Origin: an uncultured Clostridiaceae bacterium
GTDB taxonomy: Bacteria; Bacillota; Clostridia; TANB77; CAG-508
Assembly (NCBI GenBank): GCA_948444845.1
Contig: CAOJVB010000017.1
Coordinates: 1-36,230 of the forward strand
Length of the DNA: 36,230 bases
Reading direction: 5' to 3'
Every line of letters begins with the position of its first letter. The stretch's first letter is position 1. The position numbers and the translations under genes are program-made. The notes under the pieces were generated by a model, which made no database searches, was not told where the DNA came from, and saw only the letters and a list, made by a program, of their open reading frames with translations. This document shows positions 7,757-17,366 of this stretch, in pieces.

Positions 7757-7942
7757 TTAATCTAAGTCATCGTCCCAAAAGCCGTTGTTATCGTCATCTT
7801 CTGGTTCTTCAAGTGGTTCTAACTTTGGTATTATAGTCCATATTGCATATACAACTGATGCATATGCTAGCAATATTAGAAATGATAGTACTCCTACTAC
7901 CACTCCTGCAGTTTTCAATATGTTTTTTACTATTTTTTTCAT
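7757..7942 (-). CDS. Small single-pass membrane protein with acidic tail
   Basis: 61 residues: a short basic start (MKKIVKNILK), one membrane segment (about 12-36), then a Pro/Glu/Asp-rich tail ending EDDDNNGFWDDDLD. The start ATG follows AGGAGAGAAGAC. It has its own promoter (7994-8022) and a strong terminator, so it is an independent unit although it lies just after ftsH. Its function is unknown. A small acidic-tailed membrane protein beside ftsH could be a substrate or modulator of the protease, but nothing in the sequence shows that. Confidence 0.75.
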   Translation of the reverse strand: MKKIVKNILKTAGVVVGVLSFLILLAYASVVYAIWTIIPKLEPLEEPEDDDNNGFWDDDLD

Positions 7943-7993
7943 GTCTTCTCTCCTATTTATGAGTGAATACCAATTTATAAAGTTAACATATTT

Positions 7994-8022
7994 ATTTTAC
8001 TACATTTTTCCATTATTTGCAA
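7994..8022 (-). promoter_or_regulatory. Promoter of the 61-residue membrane protein gene
   Basis: TTGCAA (8022-8017), 17 bp and TAAAAT (7999-7994) on the minus strand, about 50 bp before the start codon. Confidence 0.6.
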
Positions 8023-8025
8023 TAC

Positions 8026-9822
8026 CTATTTAAATATTTTTTCAAATTCTGCTTCTGTTATTGTTTCTTTTTGTAATAATGTTTGGGCTACTTCTTGCAA
8101 TTTATCCATATGGTTTGATATTATTGTTTGAGCTCTTAGGTAAGCTGTGTCTAGTAATATCTTTACTTCTGCTCCAATTGCATCTGCATATTTCTCTCCT
8201 AATAATTGTAGCTCATATGGGTCTTTTTCTGTGTTTATTGATATTGTTCCTACTACGTCACTCATTCCATATACAGTTACCATATCTTTTGCTATCTTTG
8301 TTGCTACTTCTAAGTCATTACTTGCTCCTGTTGAAATATCATTTAGTGCTATTTTTTCTGCTGCTCTTCCTCCAAGCAATGCTATTAGTCTTTCTTCCAT
8401 TTCTGTTTTTGATATATAGTTTTTGTCTTCATTTGTTTTATACATTGTGTAACCACCTGCCATACCTCTTGGTATTATTGATATTTCTTTTACTGGTTCT
8501 TGTGTTTGTAGATACCTACTTACTATTGCATGTCCTGCTTCATGGTAAGCTGTTAGTCTTTTATCTTTTTCTGGTATTACTCTACTTACTTTTTGAAGGC
8601 CTACTGTTACTTTTTTGAAGGCTTCTTCTATATCTTCATTTTCTATCGCTTCATGTTTATTTATTGTTGCTATTATTGCTGACTCATTTAGTATATTTGC
8701 AAGTTCTGCTCCTGTTAGCCCTGCTGTGTCTTCTGCTATTCCTCTTAGTGTTACACCTTCTGCTAATTTTTTATCTTTACTATGAATTTTTAGTATTTCT
8801 TCTCTTCCTTTTAAGTCTGGTGCATTTATTGTTATTTGTCTATCGAACCTTCCTGGTCTTAAAAGTGCTTTATCTAACATTTCTGGTCTATTTGTTGCTG
8901 CTAGTACTATTATTGTTTCTCCTGTGTCAAATCCATCCATTTCTACTAATAATTGATTTAATGTTTGGTTATTTTCACTTTCTGCTCCATTTCCTGATGA
9001 ACGTCTTGAACCTATTGCATCTATTTCGTCTATAAATACTATACATGGTGCCACTTTTCTTGCTTTATCAAATAATTTTCTAACTCTTGATGCTCCAAGA
9101 CCTGCAAACATTTCTATAAATTCTGAACCACTCATTGATATAAATGGAACTCCTGCTTCTCCTGCTATTGCTTTTGCAATTAGTGTTTTTCCTGTTCCTG
9201 GCTTTCCATATAAAAGTACTCCTTTTGGAATTTTTGCCCCCATTTTTGTGAATTTTTCTGGTTCTTTTAAGAATTCTACTATTTCAATCATTTCCTGCTT
9301 TTCTTCATCTAAACCTGCTACATCATCAAATTTTACTTTTTCTTTGCTAGTTTCAGCATCATATACTTTTCCTTTTTCTCCTAATCCTTGCATTTTAAAT
9401 ATCATTACAAATAGTGCTACTATTACTATTGTTGGTAATAGTGCAAATATTGTTTCAGATATTTTTATAACTGCTGGTTGTGCCTTTTGGTTTAGTTTTA
9501 TTTCATTTCCTTCTGATACTTTTTCTTGAACTAATTCTATAAATGCTTGAGTATTTGGTACTATAGATGTTTTCTTTTCTTCTTCACCTTTTACTTTTAC
9601 TTTAAGTGCTGTACTTCCTACTGTCATTTCAATTTCTTCTATTTCACCATCTGACATTTTTTTAATTAAGTCTGTGTATGCTAATTTATTTTCTTCATTT
9701 TTTGTATTTGATAACATGAAGTATGCAGTAACCATAGCAAGCACTATCGCTATGACTGTTACTACTATTCCTAGTACCATATACTTATTGTTCTTTTTGT
9801 TATTTTCTTTTTTATTGTCCAT
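8026..9822 (-). CDS. ftsH: ATP-dependent zinc metalloprotease FtsH
   Basis: 598 residues. FtsH is a membrane-anchored hexameric AAA+ protease that degrades misfolded membrane proteins and some regulators. Two membrane segments (about 15-37 and 123-143) flank an outside domain. The AAA+ domain has Walker A GKPGTGKT (206-213), Walker B IVFIDEIDAIG (261-271) and the second region of homology with LRPGRFDRQ. The zinc site is HEAGH (H427, H431) with the third ligand D503 in TGASNDL. The pore loop reads MFAGLG where most FtsH have MFVGVG or MFVGLG. The start ATG follows AAAGGAAACCAAA. It lies 46 bp after the DUF1189-like gene and is probably co-transcribed with it. Confidence 0.98.
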   Translation of the reverse strand: MDNKKENNKKNNKYMVLGIVVTVIAIVLAMVTAYFMLSNTKNEENKLAYTDLIKKMSDGEIEEIEMTVGSTALKVKVKGEEEKKTSIVPNTQAFIELVQEKVSEGNEIKLNQKAQPAVIKISETIFALLPTIVIVALFVMIFKMQGLGEKGKVYDAETSKEKVKFDDVAGLDEEKQEMIEIVEFLKEPEKFTKMGAKIPKGVLLYGKPGTGKTLIAKAIAGEAGVPFISMSGSEFIEMFAGLGASRVRKLFDKARKVAPCIVFIDEIDAIGSRRSSGNGAESENNQTLNQLLVEMDGFDTGETIIVLAATNRPEMLDKALLRPGRFDRQITINAPDLKGREEILKIHSKDKKLAEGVTLRGIAEDTAGLTGAELANILNESAIIATINKHEAIENEDIEEAFKKVTVGLQKVSRVIPEKDKRLTAYHEAGHAIVSRYLQTQEPVKEISIIPRGMAGGYTMYKTNEDKNYISKTEMEERLIALLGGRAAEKIALNDISTGASNDLEVATKIAKDMVTVYGMSDVVGTISINTEKDPYELQLLGEKYADAIGAEVKILLDTAYLRAQTIISNHMDKLQEVAQTLLQKETITEAEFEKIFK

Positions 9823-9868
9823 TTTGGTTTCCTTTCTTATTTTATAGCTCTTTATTTAAAATTCTATT

Positions 9869-10900
9869 TTATGCATTTTCTCCCTGTGGTTCACTTCCTA
9901 TCTCTTTATTTTCTTCTTCCTTTCCTTGTGAATTTTCATCCTTTTTTTCTTTATCTTTTCTTTTTCTTTGCTCTTCTTCCTGTTTCTCTTCTTCTTTTTG
10001 CCTTTCTAATTCTGCTTTTATTCTTTCCTCTTCTTCTATTATCTTTGTTAATTCTTGTCCTCTTTTTATTAAGTCAGACTTTATCATTAATATTGCTGCT
10101 ATAATATAAATATAAGTAACACCTATATACATTACGTCAAAATATTTTATTTCAAAATTGAACACTGCTTGTACTATAATATATAATAAATTTAATAGTA
10201 TTGGTAATGTTAGTGCATGCATTGCTAATTTTATCATTGCTATAAACTTTATTTGTAGCCTTAATATTAGTCCTGTAACATATCCTATTATTCCAAATAT
10301 TAAACTATCACAAAGTACACTAATTAGGTATGCTATAAATAGCCATATAAATGATATTATAAATATTCCTACATATAACATTGATAAGTTTGTACCTGTA
10401 AAGTAATTTATCATTTCTTGTTTTGTCATATTTCCTAGGTTATATATATTGGCAATTTCTTCATATTCGTATTGTATTATTCCTGCTCCTGTGTTTACTA
10501 TTACTTTATCTTTTAATATTATTGCACTTGTATCATATTTATTTGCTTCTTCCTTATAACTTTGTATTTGTTCTTCTGCTAATTCATTTGTATCTATTAT
10601 AATTAAGTCTAGTATAGTGTTTGGATTAACTACTATTTTTTCTTTTGAATCTACTTCTAATTTATTATTTACAAATTCTATATTTGGTATTTCATTTTTA
10701 AAATATTCTATTGCATTATTTATATTTATAGATACCTTATATACTGATATAGCTGTTACTACAAAAGTAAATATTAGCATTAATTTTACTAAGTAATTAA
10801 GTATCATGCTAAATGGTTTTATTGCCATTTCTGGGTATTTTTCAAAATCTTTTATACTACTTATTATTTTTTTTATAAAAGAATCTTCTTTAGTTTGCAT
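9869..10900 (-). CDS. DUF1189-like multi-pass membrane protein with charged C-terminal tail
   Basis: 343 residues. ATG 10900 is chosen because AAAGAAAGGAAAAACAA directly precedes it; the frame itself opens at 10927. There is one N-terminal membrane segment (about 36-57), an outside domain (58-175), and four more segments up to about residue 285. The layout and motifs such as LIIIDTNE and VNTGAG fit the DUF1189 family of Firmicutes membrane proteins, whose function is unknown. The last 60 residues are an almost purely Glu/Lys/Arg/Gln stretch, likely a cytoplasmic coiled coil, ending EIGSEPQGENA. It sits between cysS and ftsH. Confidence 0.75.
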   Translation of the reverse strand: MQTKEDSFIKKIISSIKDFEKYPEMAIKPFSMILNYLVKLMLIFTFVVTAISVYKVSININNAIEYFKNEIPNIEFVNNKLEVDSKEKIVVNPNTILDLIIIDTNELAEEQIQSYKEEANKYDTSAIILKDKVIVNTGAGIIQYEYEEIANIYNLGNMTKQEMINYFTGTNLSMLYVGIFIISFIWLFIAYLISVLCDSLIFGIIGYVTGLILRLQIKFIAMIKLAMHALTLPILLNLLYIIVQAVFNFEIKYFDVMYIGVTYIYIIAAILMIKSDLIKRGQELTKIIEEEERIKAELERQKEEEKQEEEQRKRKDKEKKDENSQGKEEENKEIGSEPQGENA

Positions 10901-10940
10901 TTGTTTTTCCTTTCTTTGCTTCAGCATTCAGATGTTAGAA

Positions 10941-10987
10941 TTTTAGGTAATTTATTCGAAGTGTGGACGACTTCTAGTCGCCCCTAC
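10941..10987 (-). repeat. REP-like palindrome with GTAG
   Basis: GGACGACT-TCT-AGTCGCCC (10965-10983; one A-C mismatch that is a G-U pair in a minus-strand RNA), followed by CTAC at 10984-10987. The left flank, TTTAGGTAATTTATTCGAAG, matches that of the copy at 33421. It lies between cysS and the DUF1189-like gene, where it could fold in the transcript. Confidence 0.55.
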
Positions 10988-11043
10988 ATCAACCTTCAAT
11001 GTTTTACTCTTTATTATTCATTTTTTTATTTCAACATCTTTTA

Positions 11044-12450
11044 CTATTTATTTTTTTCTAACTTCTGACCTTCTTTTGTATCTTTAACTATATAACCTTT
11101 TTGATTAATTATATCTCTTATTTCATCCGATTTTGCCCAATCTTTATTTTCTCTTGCAATTTTTCTTTGTTCTAATAGCTCTATAATTTCCTGTTCTATT
11201 TCTTCACTTTGCTCTTCTTTTGAATTTATTTTATCTATTTTAATTCCTAATACTGTATCAAACTTTTCTAGTAATTTTGCAATTTGCTCATTTTTCTTTT
11301 CATATTTTGCTACTTCCCATACAAAACTCATTGCAAGTGGCATATTTAGGTCGTCATTTATTGCTTTGTGGAAATTTTCTTCTGCTTCTTTTAGTTTTTC
11401 CAAATCACTACTTGTTAATTCATCATTTCCTTTTAAATTTACTTGATAACTATTTCTTAATTTTTCTAATGATTTTGATGCTGACTCTATACCAGCCCAA
11501 GTAAAGTTTAATTTGTTTCTATAATGACATGAATAACTAAATAGTTTGTATGATATTGGGTCATACCCTTTTTCCTTTATGTCTTTAATTAAATATGCAT
11601 TTCCTAAACTTTTTGACATTTTCCCACCATCTATTAATAAATATTCTCCATGTATCCAATATTTTGCGGGTATTTTGCCACACTTTCCTTTACTTTGAGC
11701 TATTTCATTTTCATGATGTGTTGGAACTAAATCTATTCCTCCTGTGTGTATATCAAATTCATCTCCTAAATATTTTTGTCCCATTGCTGAACATTCAATA
11801 TGCCAACCTGGATAGCTTAAGCCCCATGGGCTATCCCATTTCATCAAATGATTTTCAGGTGCTTTTATCCAAAGTGCAAAATCTGATGGATTTCTCTTTT
11901 CTTCGTCTACTTCAACTCTTGCTCCTGCTTTTTGTTTTTCTATATCTATATTTGATAAAATTGGATATTTATCTAATTTTGATATGTCAAAATATATTGC
12001 AGTGCTAGTTTCATATGCATATCCATTTTCCATTAATTTTTTAACATATTCTAACATTTCGTTTATATGTTCTGTTGCTTTACATATAATTTCTGGTGTT
12101 TCGATGTTTAATTCTTCTAAGTCTTCAAAAAATAACTTAGTGTAGTGCTCTGCTATTTGTAATGGTGTTTTTTTCTCTTCTCTTGCTGATTTTAACATTT
12201 TATCTTCACCATCATCACCATCTGATACTAGGTGCCCAACATCAGTAATATTCATCGCATGTTTTATTTTATAGCCATTATATTTAAGTACTCTTCTTAA
12301 AACATCTTGAAATATATTTGTTCTTATGTTCCCTATTGTTGCATTTTTATATACTGTTGGACCACATGAATATATTCGTACCTCTTTTGAATCTATTGGT
12401 TCAAATTTGTCTTTTCTTTTGGTTAATGTGTTATATAGGTTTATGTCCAT
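11044..12450 (-). CDS. cysS: Cysteinyl-tRNA synthetase
   Basis: 468 residues, normal for the family; it charges tRNA-Cys in the cytoplasm. The catalytic core starts with CGPTVYKNATIGN (29-41), where C29 is a zinc ligand. The class I HIGH motif reads TIGN, so its first His is replaced by Thr. The other zinc ligands are visible in HIECSAMGQ and HHENEIAQ. KMSKS is intact in GGKMSKSLGN. The DALR-type and C-terminal regions follow to the end. The start ATG 12450 has AAGAAAGGAG upstream; the in-frame GTG at 12480 has none. No T-box leader is visible in the 208 bp upstream, so control by uncharged tRNA is not evident. Confidence 0.97.
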   Translation of the reverse strand: MDINLYNTLTKRKDKFEPIDSKEVRIYSCGPTVYKNATIGNIRTNIFQDVLRRVLKYNGYKIKHAMNITDVGHLVSDGDDGEDKMLKSAREEKKTPLQIAEHYTKLFFEDLEELNIETPEIICKATEHINEMLEYVKKLMENGYAYETSTAIYFDISKLDKYPILSNIDIEKQKAGARVEVDEEKRNPSDFALWIKAPENHLMKWDSPWGLSYPGWHIECSAMGQKYLGDEFDIHTGGIDLVPTHHENEIAQSKGKCGKIPAKYWIHGEYLLIDGGKMSKSLGNAYLIKDIKEKGYDPISYKLFSYSCHYRNKLNFTWAGIESASKSLEKLRNSYQVNLKGNDELTSSDLEKLKEAEENFHKAINDDLNMPLAMSFVWEVAKYEKKNEQIAKLLEKFDTVLGIKIDKINSKEEQSEEIEQEIIELLEQRKIARENKDWAKSDEIRDIINQKGYIVKDTKEGQKLEKNK

Positions 12451-12514
12451 TAATTTTGCTCCTTTCTTGATTTTTTTCACTATATTTTTCTTCTCTATAT
12501 TTTTAAGTTATTCA

Positions 12515-12538
12515 GGTCGCCAATGGTGGCGACCCCTA
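12515..12538 (-). repeat. REP-like perfect palindrome without intact GTAG
   Basis: GGTCGCCA-ATGG-TGGCGACC (12515-12534) is a perfect 8-bp stem followed by CCTAA, where other copies have CCTAC. It lies in the leader between the PBP gene and cysS, 64 bp before the cysS start. Confidence 0.55.
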
Positions 12539-12658
12539 AAGTTGTTCTTATTTTTTTCAAATGTTTTTCTTTTGAAATTGTAAACTATCTTTTATAACTT
12601 TATTATTACTCAGCTTTCTATTCTAAAAAAATATAGTAATTAAGCTTTTTTCTTATAT

Positions 12659-15289
12659 TTAACTTTGTGTTGTATTTGTTATAACATTACTGTCAACTGT
12701 ATTTGTTGTAATTGTATTTGTTATTGTATTATCATTTGGTTTTTCTGTCGTTTTTATTTTATTTACTGTTATTGTAACTACCGTTCCTTCATCTACTTTT
12801 GTTTTTTCTTCTTTACTCTGTTTTAGTACTATTCCATCACTTTTATTTTTATTTTCTTCATATACAATTTCTACTTTTAATTTTTTCTCTTCTAAGATTT
12901 TCTTTGCCTCTGCCATCTTCTTTCCTATTACATTTGGAACATCTACTTGTATTTTTTCTGGTTCTTTATGTACATCACAATTTTCTGTTGGTACTTTATA
13001 TTTGTCTCCTTCTTTTGTTGTCCATAACTTTGTGTTTTCTTTTTCTGGTTTTACTAAAAATGTCTTTTCTTCTGTTTCTGGACAGTATTCATTTGCAATT
13101 TTTCCTGTTTCTTTACATATTTTTAGTTTTGTATGTCCTTCACATGCTTTTGGTACTGTTCCTTTTGCAAAGTATTCTGTTTCTACTCTTGTGCAACTTT
13201 CTGTTGCACTACAACCTGAGTCTAAACATATTTTAGCTGTTACTACACCTGCTGGTTTTGTAAAACGTTTGCTTGGTAAGCTAGAGTGTATACTTCTCAT
13301 TATTTCCCCCCAAAGCCTTGCTGCTCCATTTCCACTTATTCCTTGTGGTCTTTCTTGGTTGTCAAATCCGAACCAACATGATGCTGCATAATATGGTGTT
13401 ATTCCACATAGCCATCTATCTTTATAGCCATCTGTTGAACCTGTTTTTGCTCCTACTTCCATCCCTTTTATCCAACAAGTTGTAGCTGTTCCTCCTGCAC
13501 CTGTTACTGGGGCTGTTAGTATTTCTTTTAATATATATGAATTTTCTACACTCATCATTCTTTTTGTTTCTTGTTTTGCCTCTAATATAACTTTTCCATC
13601 TGAGTCTTCTACTTTTGTGTAGAATGTTGGTTCTATATATACACCATCGTTTGCAACCATTGCATATGCCCCTGCCATTTGAAGTGGTGTTGCACTTGTT
13701 GAACCTAATGCTAATGATGCTCCTATATCTTCATCTGCTAATTTTGTAAAGTTCATATTTCTTAGAAATTCTGCTGATTTGCTTGGCCCTAAGTCTGTTA
13801 TTATTTTTATATTTACTATATTTGATGAATGTTCAATTGCATGTCTTACTGTTTGAAGTCCTGCATAACCTCCAGAGTTGTGTGGGTTATACCCTCCTTT
13901 AAATGTTGTTGCTGAATCGTCATAAACTGTTCCTGCTGTAACAACTCCTGCTTCTAGTGCTGGTGCAACTACTCCTATTGGTTTTATTGATGAACCTGGA
14001 TGTTTATTACTATTTGTTGCTCTATTTAAACCTGCTGCATTTGAGTCTGTTCCTAAACCTCCCATACATCCTACTACATATCCTGTTGTTGGTTCTATTA
14101 TAACCATTGCTGATTGTGTATGACCTGGGTTTTTTAAACTTCCATCTTTATTTTTTTCTTTTCCATTTACTAAATATTTATCTTTTGCGAATTCTGCTTC
14201 CATAGTTTTTTGTATAGAAGTTATTTGTGTTGAATATATTGTGTATCCATTATTTTCTATTGCCAATTTTGCTGCATCTTCTGTTAGACCTTGTGCTTCC
14301 ATTAATTCTTCTATTGCTTGTTCTATTGCTGCTGCTGTATGGTATGAGTATGATGTTGCACCTGTTATTACTGTTCCTTCTTTAAAGGCTATACCTGTTT
14401 CAACTTCTTGTACTGCTGAATTATAAGCTTCTTCTGTAAGTTCGTATCCTAAGCCTTGAGCTTCTTCTTTAAATTTTGCTAAAACTACTTTTGTCTTATT
14501 TTTTATTTTTTCTATTTGTTTTTCTTCAGTACTAAATGGTTCATACGCATTTGGTGCTGGGTTTATTGCAACTAGATAAGCACTTTCTGCTAAGCTTAAG
14601 TCTTTTACATTTTTGCTAAAATAATATTCTGAGGCTGTTCCTACACCATAATATGTTCCACCCATTAATATTTTATTTAGATATAGTTCTAATATTTCAT
14701 TTTTTGATAAAACTTTTTCTACATTATATGCACGTGCCATTTCTCTTATTTTTCTTTCTACACCTGCTAAACCTGAATCTTCTTTATCATTGAAAGTATT
14801 TTTTACTAATTGTTGTGTTATTGTACTTCCTCCATATGATGAACTTCCTTTTCCTAATACAAAGCCAACTGTTGCACCCAATGTTCTTTTTATATCTATT
14901 CCTTTATGCGAGTAATATCTTTCATCTTCTAGTGCAACAAACATTTTTGGCAAGTATTCTGGCATATCTTCTATTGAAACCCATTTCCTGTTTTCATCAC
15001 CTCTAACTGTTGCTACTACATTTCCTTCTGAATCTACCACTTTTGAGTTAAAGTTTTTTATAATTAATTGTTCTCTTGAAACATTGTATTTAGAGCTTGA
15101 AAAAATTCCAATTACAACTGCTACTGCTATAATTGCAAGAATTATAAAAAATATTATCATTCCTATTATTAACCTTTTCCATATTTTTCTACTCTTTTTG
15201 TTTTCTTTTTTTGTTTTATATTGTTTTGTTTTTTCCATTTCTTCTGCATTCTTTTTTGTATTTTTTTTCTTTCCTTTATTTGTACCCAT
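12659..15289 (-). CDS. Class A penicillin-binding protein (PBP1A type) with PASTA domain
   Basis: 876 residues. It polymerises and cross-links peptidoglycan outside the membrane. There is a Lys-rich cytoplasmic tail (1-38) and one membrane segment (39-62). The GT51 glycosyltransferase has catalytic E121 in ALEDERYYSH and GGSTITQQLVKN (153-164). The transpeptidase has SxxK at S433-K436, SxN at S488-N490 and KTG at 615-617. A Cys-rich segment (about 690-765, pairs such as CLDSGC) follows, then one PASTA domain (about 785-850, VDVPNVIGKKMAEAKKILEE) and a Thr/Asn tail. PASTA domains bind cell wall in related proteins. The start ATG follows AAGGAGGAACTTAAA. It is probably the first gene of a run to cysS, the DUF1189-like gene and ftsH. 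Confidence 0.96.
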   Translation of the reverse strand: MGTNKGKKKNTKKNAEEMEKTKQYKTKKENKKSRKIWKRLIIGMIIFFIILAIIAVAVVIGIFSSSKYNVSREQLIIKNFNSKVVDSEGNVVATVRGDENRKWVSIEDMPEYLPKMFVALEDERYYSHKGIDIKRTLGATVGFVLGKGSSSYGGSTITQQLVKNTFNDKEDSGLAGVERKIREMARAYNVEKVLSKNEILELYLNKILMGGTYYGVGTASEYYFSKNVKDLSLAESAYLVAINPAPNAYEPFSTEEKQIEKIKNKTKVVLAKFKEEAQGLGYELTEEAYNSAVQEVETGIAFKEGTVITGATSYSYHTAAAIEQAIEELMEAQGLTEDAAKLAIENNGYTIYSTQITSIQKTMEAEFAKDKYLVNGKEKNKDGSLKNPGHTQSAMVIIEPTTGYVVGCMGGLGTDSNAAGLNRATNSNKHPGSSIKPIGVVAPALEAGVVTAGTVYDDSATTFKGGYNPHNSGGYAGLQTVRHAIEHSSNIVNIKIITDLGPSKSAEFLRNMNFTKLADEDIGASLALGSTSATPLQMAGAYAMVANDGVYIEPTFYTKVEDSDGKVILEAKQETKRMMSVENSYILKEILTAPVTGAGGTATTCWIKGMEVGAKTGSTDGYKDRWLCGITPYYAASCWFGFDNQERPQGISGNGAARLWGEIMRSIHSSLPSKRFTKPAGVVTAKICLDSGCSATESCTRVETEYFAKGTVPKACEGHTKLKICKETGKIANEYCPETEEKTFLVKPEKENTKLWTTKEGDKYKVPTENCDVHKEPEKIQVDVPNVIGKKMAEAKKILEEKKLKVEIVYEENKNKSDGIVLKQSKEEKTKVDEGTVVTITVNKIKTTEKPNDNTITNTITTNTVDSNVITNTTQS

Positions 15290-15324
15290 TTTAAGTTCCT
15301 CCTTAGCACAAAATTGATAGGTAC

Positions 15325-15330
15325 ATTATA
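15325..15330 (-). promoter_or_regulatory. Likely -10 box for the PBP gene
   Basis: TATAAT on the minus strand, 36 bp before the start codon. No convincing -35 lies at 17 bp, so the promoter is only partly supported. Confidence 0.4.
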
Positions 15331-15370
15331 TAATATATTGGTTAAAATTAAAAGGTTTTTTAAGAAAATT

Positions 15371-15432
15371 TTAAGAAAAAGATTCAAAAAATGCTAGGCT
15401 AAAAATTAGCCTAGCATTTTTTGAATCTTTTT
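15371..15432 (-). terminator. Strong terminator of rny
   Basis: A 27-bp perfect stem (15376-15402 with 15406-15432) closed by a 3-nt AAA loop on the plus strand. The minus-strand 3' end runs CTTTTTCTT. The arm reaches into the rny stop codon (15432-15434). Confidence 0.85.
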
Positions 15433-16973
15433 TATTTGGCGTAATCTACTACTCTTGTTTCTCTTATTACATTTACTTTTATTTGTCCTGGGTAATCCAT
15501 TTCACCTTCTACTTTTTTAGCTACATCTCTTGCCATTATTGTCATCTCACTATCTGTTATTTTTTCTGGTTTTACTATTATTCTTATTTCTCTACCTGCT
15601 TGTATTGCAAAAGATTTATCTACCCCTTCAAATGAGTCTGCAATTTCTTCTAGTTGTTGTAACCTTTTAATATATGCTTCTAATGTTTCTCTTCTTGCTC
15701 CTGGTCTTGACGCTGAAATTGCATCTGCTGCTTGTACAAGTACTGCTTCTAAACTTAATGGCTCTACATCTCCGTGATGTGCTTCTACTGCATTTATCAC
15801 TGTTTCATTTTCTTTGTATTTTTTAAGTATATCTACACCTATTTCTACGTGTGTTCCTTCCATATCATGGTCTAGTGCTTTTCCTATATCGTGTAATAAG
15901 CCTGCTCTCCTTGCTATTTTTGGGTCTAAACCTAGTTCTTCTGCCATTATTCTAGCTAGGTTTGATACTTCTACTGAATGGTTTAGTACATTTTGCCCAT
16001 AGCTTGTCCTATATTTTAGTTTTCCTAATAGTTTTATGATGTCTGGGTGAAGTCCTACAACTCCTGCTTCCATTGCTGCTCTTTCGCCTTCTTCTTTAAT
16101 TGTTTGTTCTAGTTCTTCTTTTGATTTTTCAACCATTTCTTCTATTTTGGCTGGGTGAATTCTTCCATCATTTATTAGCTTTTCTAGTGCCATTTTTGCA
16201 ATTTCTCTTCTTAATGGATCAAAACCTGAAATTACTACTGCTTCTGGTGTATCATCTATTATTAGATCTATTCCTGTTAAAGTTTCTAGTGTTTTTATGT
16301 TTCTTCCTTCTCTACCAATAATTCTTCCTTTCATATCATCATTTGGAAGTGATACTATTGATACGGTTGTTTCTGATGTATGGTCTGCTGCACATTTTTG
16401 AATTGCGTAACCTATTATTTCTTTAGCACTTTTTTCTGCTGTTTCTTTAGTTTTTTGTTCCATTTCTTTTAATAGGTTTGCTTTTTCAATTGTAATTTGT
16501 TTTTCCATTTCTGATAAAATCAATTTCTTTGCTTCTTCTTGTGATAGTCTTGAAATTCTTTCTAGTTCTTCCATTTCTTTATTTCTTAGTTCTTCTAATT
16601 CTTTACTTCTATTTTCATTTGCTTCTGTTTTTAGTGTTAATTCTTTTTCTTTTCTTTCTAATGTGTTAATTTTGTTTTCAAGATTCTCCTCTTTTTGTAT
16701 TAAACGATTTTCTTGTCTTTGTACTTCGCCTCTTCTTTCTCTAATCTCTTGGTCTAGCTCTTTTCTTGAAGCCATTATCTCTTCTTGTGCTTTATAAATT
16801 TCCTCTTTCTTTCTATTTTCTGCTTCTTTATTTGCTAGCTCTATTATCCTTTTAGCTTCATTTTCTGCACTTTTCATTTTTGATTCTGCTATTTTCTTTC
16901 TAATATATACACCTACAAATGTAAATATTACTGCTGAGATTAGAAAAATGGCGATATTAATTATGATATCCAT
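15432..16973 (-). CDS. rny: Ribonuclease Y
   Basis: 513 residues, typical length. RNase Y is the membrane-anchored endoribonuclease that starts mRNA decay in many Firmicutes. An N-terminal membrane segment (about 5-23) leads into a long Glu/Lys-rich coiled coil (30-195). The KH RNA-binding domain has [10 protein letters not shown] (216-225), and the HD domain has [12 protein letters not shown] with H361-D362 as metal ligands. The start ATG follows GAGGTGTAAAATT. It is transcribed alone from a consensus promoter at 17067-17095 to a strong terminator, with no partner gene in the same unit. Confidence 0.98.
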   Translation of the reverse strand: MDIIINIAIFLISAVIFTFVGVYIRKKIAESKMKSAENEAKRIIELANKEAENRKKEEIYKAQEEIMASRKELDQEIRERRGEVQRQENRLIQKEENLENKINTLERKEKELTLKTEANENRSKELEELRNKEMEELERISRLSQEEAKKLILSEMEKQITIEKANLLKEMEQKTKETAEKSAKEIIGYAIQKCAADHTSETTVSIVSLPNDDMKGRIIGREGRNIKTLETLTGIDLIIDDTPEAVVISGFDPLRREIAKMALEKLINDGRIHPAKIEEMVEKSKEELEQTIKEEGERAAMEAGVVGLHPDIIKLLGKLKYRTSYGQNVLNHSVEVSNLARIMAEELGLDPKIARRAGLLHDIGKALDHDMEGTHVEIGVDILKKYKENETVINAVEAHHGDVEPLSLEAVLVQAADAISASRPGARRETLEAYIKRLQQLEEIADSFEGVDKSFAIQAGREIRIIVKPEKITDSEMTIMARDVAKKVEGEMDYPGQIKVNVIRETRVVDYAK

Positions 16974-17066
16974 AATTTTACACCTCTTTCTTATTTAATT
17001 TTCAATGTACATAAATATATAATATATGTTTTTTATCTTTTAAAATATATTTTTGTCTCCTATTCT

Positions 17067-17095
17067 ATTTTATATTTATTATTAAAAAGTGTCAA
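17067..17095 (-). promoter_or_regulatory. Promoter of rny
   Basis: A perfect TTGACA (17095-17090), 17 bp and TAAAAT (17072-17067) on the minus strand. It leaves a leader of about 85 nt before rny. The rest of the gap 16974-17366 (17100-17290) is AT-rich with no gene seen. Confidence 0.8.
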
Positions 17096-17294
17096 GTAGT
17101 TTAGTAAAAAAACTATCCTAGTTCTATCCAATAATTCCCATTTTCTATTGTACTTAAACTTTTATTATTATATTTTTACTAAAGTATCATAATATGTAGT
17201 TATATTTTAATAGTATTTCAAAAATTACATTATTAATAATTTTCGGCATAATTGTACTTGTTTATAATTAATTACATTAAATTCCTAAATTGTG

Positions 17295-17323
17295 TTGTTT
17301 TATGTAAATAAATATGGTATAAT
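17295..17323 (+). promoter_or_regulatory. Promoter of the duplicated orphan gene
   Basis: TTGTTT (17295-17300), 17 bp and an extended -10, TGGTATAAT (TATAAT at 17318-17323), 44 bp before the start codon. It is divergent from the rny promoter. Confidence 0.75.
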
Positions 17324-17366
17324 AATAACATCAAGGTTATATGTATTAATAAGGAGGCAACTGCTC

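Noticed and set aside
8061..9035. Long plus-strand Leu/Phe-rich frames opposite ftsH (also opposite rny, the PBP gene and pyk)
   Set aside because: They are antisense shadows of AT-rich minus-strand genes: low-complexity Leu/Phe/Ser, no ribosome binding sites, and fully inside well-identified genes.
12451..12658. T-box leader for cysS
   Set aside because: No AGGGTGGNACCGCG-like box or specifier structure is present; the region holds only a REP-like palindrome and AT-rich sequence.
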